A stretch of 64,000 bases of DNA from Bacillus sp. AFS029637 (lineage in GTDB: Bacteria; Bacillota; Bacilli; Bacillales; Bacillaceae_G). Positions 60,451-64,000 of the stretch are shown here, piece after piece. The notes under the pieces were generated by a model. That model was not told the DNA's origin. It saw only the letters and a list, made by a program, of their open reading frames with translations, and did not search any database. The stretch is taken from NCBI RefSeq assembly GCF_002584985.1, contig NZ_NUPZ01000022.1, forward strand, positions 50,244 through 114,243. The letters are read 5' to 3'. How positions within the stretch are numbered: the stretch's first letter is position 1; each line of letters begins with the position of its first letter. The position numbers and the translations under genes were made by a program.

Positions 60451-60576
60451 AGCGCTTTTACTATTAACCAACACTATATTTGGTTTTATGTACTAGAAGA
60501 TGAGATTAGTCATCGTGGACAAATTAGAATGTTGATAAATTGTTTGAAAATTACATTAAATAAAGTAGCTTTTTAA
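60451..60576 (+). pseudogene. DinB family gene remnant
   Basis: A 41-codon open stretch without start codon or ribosome site encodes a C-terminal DinB-like fragment: QHYIWFYVLEDEISHRGQIR, in which the spaced His residues and H-R-G-Q end are the metal-site pattern of DinB/YfiT proteins, followed by a short tail and stop at 60574. An in-frame stop at 60448 cuts it off on the 5' side, and nothing further upstream looks like the missing part. I read it as the end of a deleted gene. The rest of the gap 60296-60745 has no other feature but a tiny ORF at 60629. Confidence 0.55.
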
Positions 60577-60628
60577 TGAGATATTCCATATAATGAGAGT
60601 AATTAAAATAAGATCGGGGTGATGTATT

Positions 60629-60697
60629 ATGGTGAATTTGACTTATATGAATCATAAACAAAATACAGAGGTGGATGGAAAGGGAGATACGATATAA
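60629..60697 (+). CDS. Possible 22-residue ORF upstream of rsgA paralogue
   Basis: ATG 60629 follows CGGGGTGATG and opens a 22-codon hydrophilic frame (MVNLTYMNHKQNTEVDGKGD...). It abuts another tiny frame at 60698-60727 that ends just before the GGGAGGATG site of the GTPase. No family known; may be a leader or chance. Confidence 0.25.
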   Translation: MVNLTYMNHKQNTEVDGKGDTI

Positions 60698-60745
60698 ATG
60701 AGCGCACTATCCTTCCACTCTGCTTAAACTAGGGAGGATGTCAAT

Positions 60746-61795
60746 TTGAATCAAAATATTTTAGAATCGTTCGGCTGGGATTCTTTTTTTGAAGAACAAG
60801 CTGTAGAGAACTTTGAAGTAGGTCGTATTTTACTTGAACACAAGCATATATATCGCATGATTTGTAACGATGGTGAATATATGGCAGAACTGTCTGGAAA
60901 GTTTCGTCATGAAGCGTTAACGAAGGGAGATTATCCAGCAGTTGGTGATTGGGTATATATAAAGAAAATAGAGAATGAAAAGAAAGCGATTATTCATCGT
61001 ATTTTTCCGCGAAGAAGCTCTTTCTCAAGACAAGAAGCTGGTAACCGAACGGAAGAACAGATTATAGCAGCAAATGTAGACTATCTATTTTTAGTAAATG
61101 CACTTAACCATGATTTTAACGTAAGAAGGATGGAACGTTATTTATTATTAGCATATGAAAGTGGTGCAATGCCTGTTATTGTTTTAACGAAGAGTGGTTT
61201 ATGTAATGATGTGGAACAGAAAATTGTAGAAACGGAAGCTGTTGCAATTGGTGTTCCGATCTTCGTTGTTGATAGTTTAGAACATATAGGTATTCAGTCG
61301 TTGCGACAATTTGTTGCTTCAGGAAAAACAATTGCTTTAGTCGGATCATCTGGGGTTGGAAAGTCCACTTTGTTAAATGCACTTATAGGACTTGAAGTAG
61401 CAAAAACGGGAGATATTCGTGAAGAAGATAGTAAAGGAAGACATACGACAACTCATAGAGAGTTATTTCAATTGCCAAGTGGTGCTCTCGTAATTGATAC
61501 TCCTGGTATGAGGGAGTTACAGCTTTGGGAAGGAAGCGATGCAATTCAAACAACATTTTCTGATATTGAAGAACTAGCAACAACATGCCGTTTCCGGGAT
61601 TGTAAACATGAGAATGAACCAGGATGTGCGGTACATCATGCAATAAATAACGGACTTATTACGATAGAGCGTTTGCAAAGTTATAAAAAGTTGCAAAGAG
61701 AATTGGCGTATTTTATAAGAAAACAAGATGCGATTCTTGCAAGGGCAGAGCGTGATAAGTGGAAAAAACTTTCTAAACAGTATAAAAAAATGTGA
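60746..61795 (+). CDS. rsgA: RsgA/YjeQ-type circularly permuted GTPase (ribosome assembly)
   Basis: A 349-residue GTPase of the RsgA family, which acts on the 30S subunit. OB-fold domain (about 20-100); permuted G-domain with G4 first, then G1 P-loop GSSGVGKST (200-208), GRHTTTH switch I and DTPGMREL switch II (251-258); zinc site C281, C286, H288, C294. The G4 motif reads TKSG (148-151) where NKxD/TKxD is expected, so the Asp that sets guanine specificity is missing. Start is TTG 60746 after GGGAGGATG. Bacillus usually also has a shorter RsgA (about 293), so this is likely a paralogue. Confidence 0.87.
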   Translation: MNQNILESFGWDSFFEEQAVENFEVGRILLEHKHIYRMICNDGEYMAELSGKFRHEALTKGDYPAVGDWVYIKKIENEKKAIIHRIFPRRSSFSRQEAGNRTEEQIIAANVDYLFLVNALNHDFNVRRMERYLLLAYESGAMPVIVLTKSGLCNDVEQKIVETEAVAIGVPIFVVDSLEHIGIQSLRQFVASGKTIALVGSSGVGKSTLLNALIGLEVAKTGDIREEDSKGRHTTTHRELFQLPSGALVIDTPGMRELQLWEGSDAIQTTFSDIEELATTCRFRDCKHENEPGCAVHHAINNGLITIERLQSYKKLQRELAYFIRKQDAILARAERDKWKKLSKQYKKM

Positions 61796-61824
61796 AAAAC
61801 CAAAGGATTGTTCCTTTGGTTTTT
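61795..61824 (+). terminator. Terminator after the RsgA paralogue
   Basis: Perfect arms aaaaaccaaagga (61795-61807) and tcctttggttttt (61812-61824), followed by T. Confidence 0.92.
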
Positions 61825-61992
61825 TTTGTATTTGTAAATTTTATAATAATATTATTCGTATATATGGACAAAGAGAAATTAATTGTTTAAACTTTACAAA
61901 GTGTTCATCGTAATAGGATATAAAAATAGTAACTAGAGATTGGGATGAATTAACAATTTAATCAATTGAATTTTACAAGTAGGAGGTACGGA

Positions 61993-63975
61993 ATGGGGAA
62001 ACTATTAAATTGGTTTCGTAATATGAAAGTAGCCAAAAAGCTATTGATTTCATTTTTGGTTATTTTAATTGCGGCTGTTTCTATTATTGGAGGCATGTCT
62101 TATCAAACGGCTAAAAAGAATTTTGAAACACAAATAATGAGCAGTGCTCAAGATAATATAAAGATATTAGATAATTTGATTAATCAAATGATTGAAGCGA
62201 AATTTAATGATGTGAATAGTTTTGCACGGATAATTCAAGGTAATATGTATCAAGGAGATAATCAAGATGAGCTAAGGGAAACGTTATCACAATATACCAA
62301 TTTAAATAAAGATGTTGAACAAGTATATGTTGCTGGGAATGATAAAAAGTTTGTACAAGAACCAAATATACAAATGGCAGCAGATTATGACCCAACAGAG
62401 CGTTCTTGGTATAAAGATGCAGTTGCAAAACAAGGTGGTATTGTAATTACTGAACCGTATAAGGCGCAAGGAAATGGACATTTTGTCGTAACGATTGCAA
62501 AACAAACAGAAGATAAAAGTGGCGTTGTTGGGGTAGATTTAAGCTTAGATAATTTATTGAAAACAACAAAGTTAATCAATATTGGTAAAAAAGGATATGC
62601 GTTCATTTTAGACGGAAAACAAAAAATAATTGCACATCCCCAAGAAAAATCGGGGGAGAGAGCAGCTGATTCTTGGGCGAAGAAAATTTATGAAGATAAT
62701 CACGGTACTTTTTCATACACATATGACAATAGTGAAAAGAAAATGGTATTTGCTACAAACGTAAAAACGGGTTGGAAAATTGCTGGAACGATGTACTCTA
62801 ATGAAGTAATTGAAGCTGCTCAACCTGTATTTTATAATATGTTAATTGTTATGAGTATTTCACTAGTTGTCGGAGGAGCACTTATTTATTTCGTGACACT
62901 TTCTATTACAAAACCTTTAAAGAGATTAGTTGTCACGTCTAAAGAGATAAGTGAGGGAGATTTAACGCAAACAATTGAGATTCACTCTAATGATGAAATT
63001 GGTCAACTTGCAAAAGGTTTTAATGAGATGACAAATTCGTTACGAACGTTAATTGGAAGAATTAATGATTCAGCTGGGCATGTTGCAGCGGCATCAGAAG
63101 AGTTAACTGCAAGCGTAAGACAAGCGAGTGAGGCAACGGAGCAAATTACAATGGCAATGGATGAAATCTCAAGTGGGGCAACAACGCAAACATCAAGCGT
63201 GGAGAATGGTGCTATGTTATTGTTTAGTGTAACAGAAGGTATTCAGCATATAGCAAATAGTTCCTCATCTATTAATACGGCTTCTACTCATACTCGTGAA
63301 AAAGCAGAAGATGGTGGAAAGTTAGTAGGGAAAACAGTAAATCAAATGCAGTCTATTGTAGAATCTGTTTCGCAATCAGATGCAGTTATACAGTTGTTAA
63401 ATAATAAATCAAAGCAAATTGGTGATATATTAGAAGTGATCCAAAATATTGCAGATCAAACAAATTTACTAGCTTTAAATGCTGCAATTGAAGCTGCGAG
63501 AGCTGGTGAACACGGAAGAGGATTTGCAATTGTTGCAGATGAAGTACGTAAATTGGCAGAGCAATCTAGCGTATCTTCCAGTGAAATTGGTAAATTAATA
63601 GGTGAAATACAAGATGATATGAGTAAGACAGTAAAATCTATGAATCATGTAAATGAAGAAGTTCATTCCGGACTAGTTATCGCAAATGAAACGAAGAAAA
63701 ATTTTGCAGAAATTTTAAAATCTACAAATGAAATAGCCGATCAAATTAAGACGATGGTTGAAACGGCAAATGGAATGTCAAAAGGTGCGAATGAAGTATC
63801 TATTTCTGTAAGCCAAATTGCAATGACAGCACAGAATAATGCAACAAGTACACAAAACGTTGCAGCGTCAGCAGAAGAGCAACTAGCTTCAATGGAGGAA
63901 ATTGGTTCTGCGGCTGGTACGCTTTCTCAAATGGCTGAAGAGTTGCAAGTATTAATTGAAAGATTTAAAGTTTAA
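61993..63975 (+). CDS. Methyl-accepting chemotaxis protein with dCache sensor
   Basis: A 660-residue transmembrane chemoreceptor. Helix 1 (about 18-38), a large extracellular dCache-type domain (about 40-275) with [15 protein letters not shown] and [21 protein letters not shown] segments typical of amino-acid or organic-acid sensors, helix 2 (about 280-302), HAMP (about 305-355), and a cytoplasmic signalling domain with hairpin tip [23 protein letters not shown] 61993 after AGGAGGTACGG; the frame from 61966 includes that site. It signals to CheA/CheW. The C-terminus is complete just before the window ends. Confidence 0.93.
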   Translation: MGKLLNWFRNMKVAKKLLISFLVILIAAVSIIGGMSYQTAKKNFETQIMSSAQDNIKILDNLINQMIEAKFNDVNSFARIIQGNMYQGDNQDELRETLSQYTNLNKDVEQVYVAGNDKKFVQEPNIQMAADYDPTERSWYKDAVAKQGGIVITEPYKAQGNGHFVVTIAKQTEDKSGVVGVDLSLDNLLKTTKLINIGKKGYAFILDGKQKIIAHPQEKSGERAADSWAKKIYEDNHGTFSYTYDNSEKKMVFATNVKTGWKIAGTMYSNEVIEAAQPVFYNMLIVMSISLVVGGALIYFVTLSITKPLKRLVVTSKEISEGDLTQTIEIHSNDEIGQLAKGFNEMTNSLRTLIGRINDSAGHVAAASEELTASVRQASEATEQITMAMDEISSGATTQTSSVENGAMLLFSVTEGIQHIANSSSSINTASTHTREKAEDGGKLVGKTVNQMQSIVESVSQSDAVIQLLNNKSKQIGDILEVIQNIADQTNLLALNAAIEAARAGEHGRGFAIVADEVRKLAEQSSVSSSEIGKLIGEIQDDMSKTVKSMNHVNEEVHSGLVIANETKKNFAEILKSTNEIADQIKTMVETANGMSKGANEVSISVSQIAMTAQNNATSTQNVAASAEEQLASMEEIGSAAGTLSQMAEELQVLIERFKV

Positions 63976-64000
63976 CAGAGAACAGACTGTCTCCCGAAAT

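Noticed and set aside
1-64000. tRNA, rRNA, CRISPR array, insertion sequence or prophage
   Set aside because: No CCA-ended cloverleaf, rRNA core sequence, regularly spaced direct repeats, transposase or phage structural genes were seen on reading both strands.

Overview
The window is an AT-rich, low-GC Gram-positive chromosome segment that I read as Bacillus cereus group (cereus/anthracis/thuringiensis). The diagnostic genes are a complete petrobactin operon asbABCDEF (37.6-44.7 kb), the enterotoxin/cell-wall peptidase EntFM (17.1 kb), spore proteins (an alpha/beta SASP, a YjcZ-type peptide), several small DUF families typical of this group (DUF6366, DUF4083, DUF4257, DUF6376), and two NodB-type polysaccharide deacetylases. 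Strong AGGAGG ribosome sites, short U-tailed terminators after most genes and frequent TTG/GTG starts fit Bacillus. I see no rRNA, tRNA, CRISPR, insertion sequence or prophage; it looks like ordinary core chromosome with a few decayed genes.

Layout. 0-5.7 kb: tail of a LivM-type permease, a LysR/DUF4865 divergent pair, a DUF4352 lipoprotein, and a MarR regulator with a luciferase-like flavin oxidoreductase. 6.3-12.2 kb: cydABDC (cytochrome bd oxidase and its thiol-exporting ABC assembly pair). 12.2-27.9 kb: mostly single genes: DUF6376 lipoprotein, MccF-like peptidase, D,D-carboxypeptidase, nitroreductase, EntFM, an ABC exporter followed by a two-component system, an SDR reductase, aminoglycoside 6-adenylyltransferase, polysaccharide deacetylase, SdpI-like protein, Nudix and PPOX proteins. 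28.0-32.1 kb: hom-thrC-thrB preceded by two nearly identical T-box riboswitches, each with its own promoter, and then a short leader ORF carrying three consecutive ACC Thr codons. 33-37 kb: envelope genes (LCP protein, deacetylase, YkyA lipoprotein, MgtC-like protein). 37.5-44.7 kb: Fur boxes and asbABCDEF. 44.8-64 kb: SASP, MFS exporter, LysE/MocR divergent pair, patatin lipase, transglutaminase-like protein, nadE, an orphan BceB-type permease, an AbrB paralogue, intracellular subtilisin, an ArsR/aldo-keto reductase pair sharing a long palindrome, DUF4257, an RsgA paralogue with an altered G4 motif, and a chemoreceptor.

How the genes work together. AsbF makes 3,4-dihydroxybenzoate, AsbC/AsbD activate and carry it, and AsbA, AsbB and AsbE join it to citrate and spermidine to make petrobactin under iron (Fur) control. 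Hom, ThrC and ThrB turn aspartate semialdehyde into threonine under tRNA-Thr sensing. The most notable features for follow-up are the layered threonine leader (two promoters, two T-boxes and a pathway-amino-acid-rich leader peptide), a possible translational attenuator ahead of the aminoglycoside adenylyltransferase, several long uncatalogued inverted repeats just upstream of genes, and small genes below usual length cut-offs at 16.2, 48.7 and 50.1 kb.
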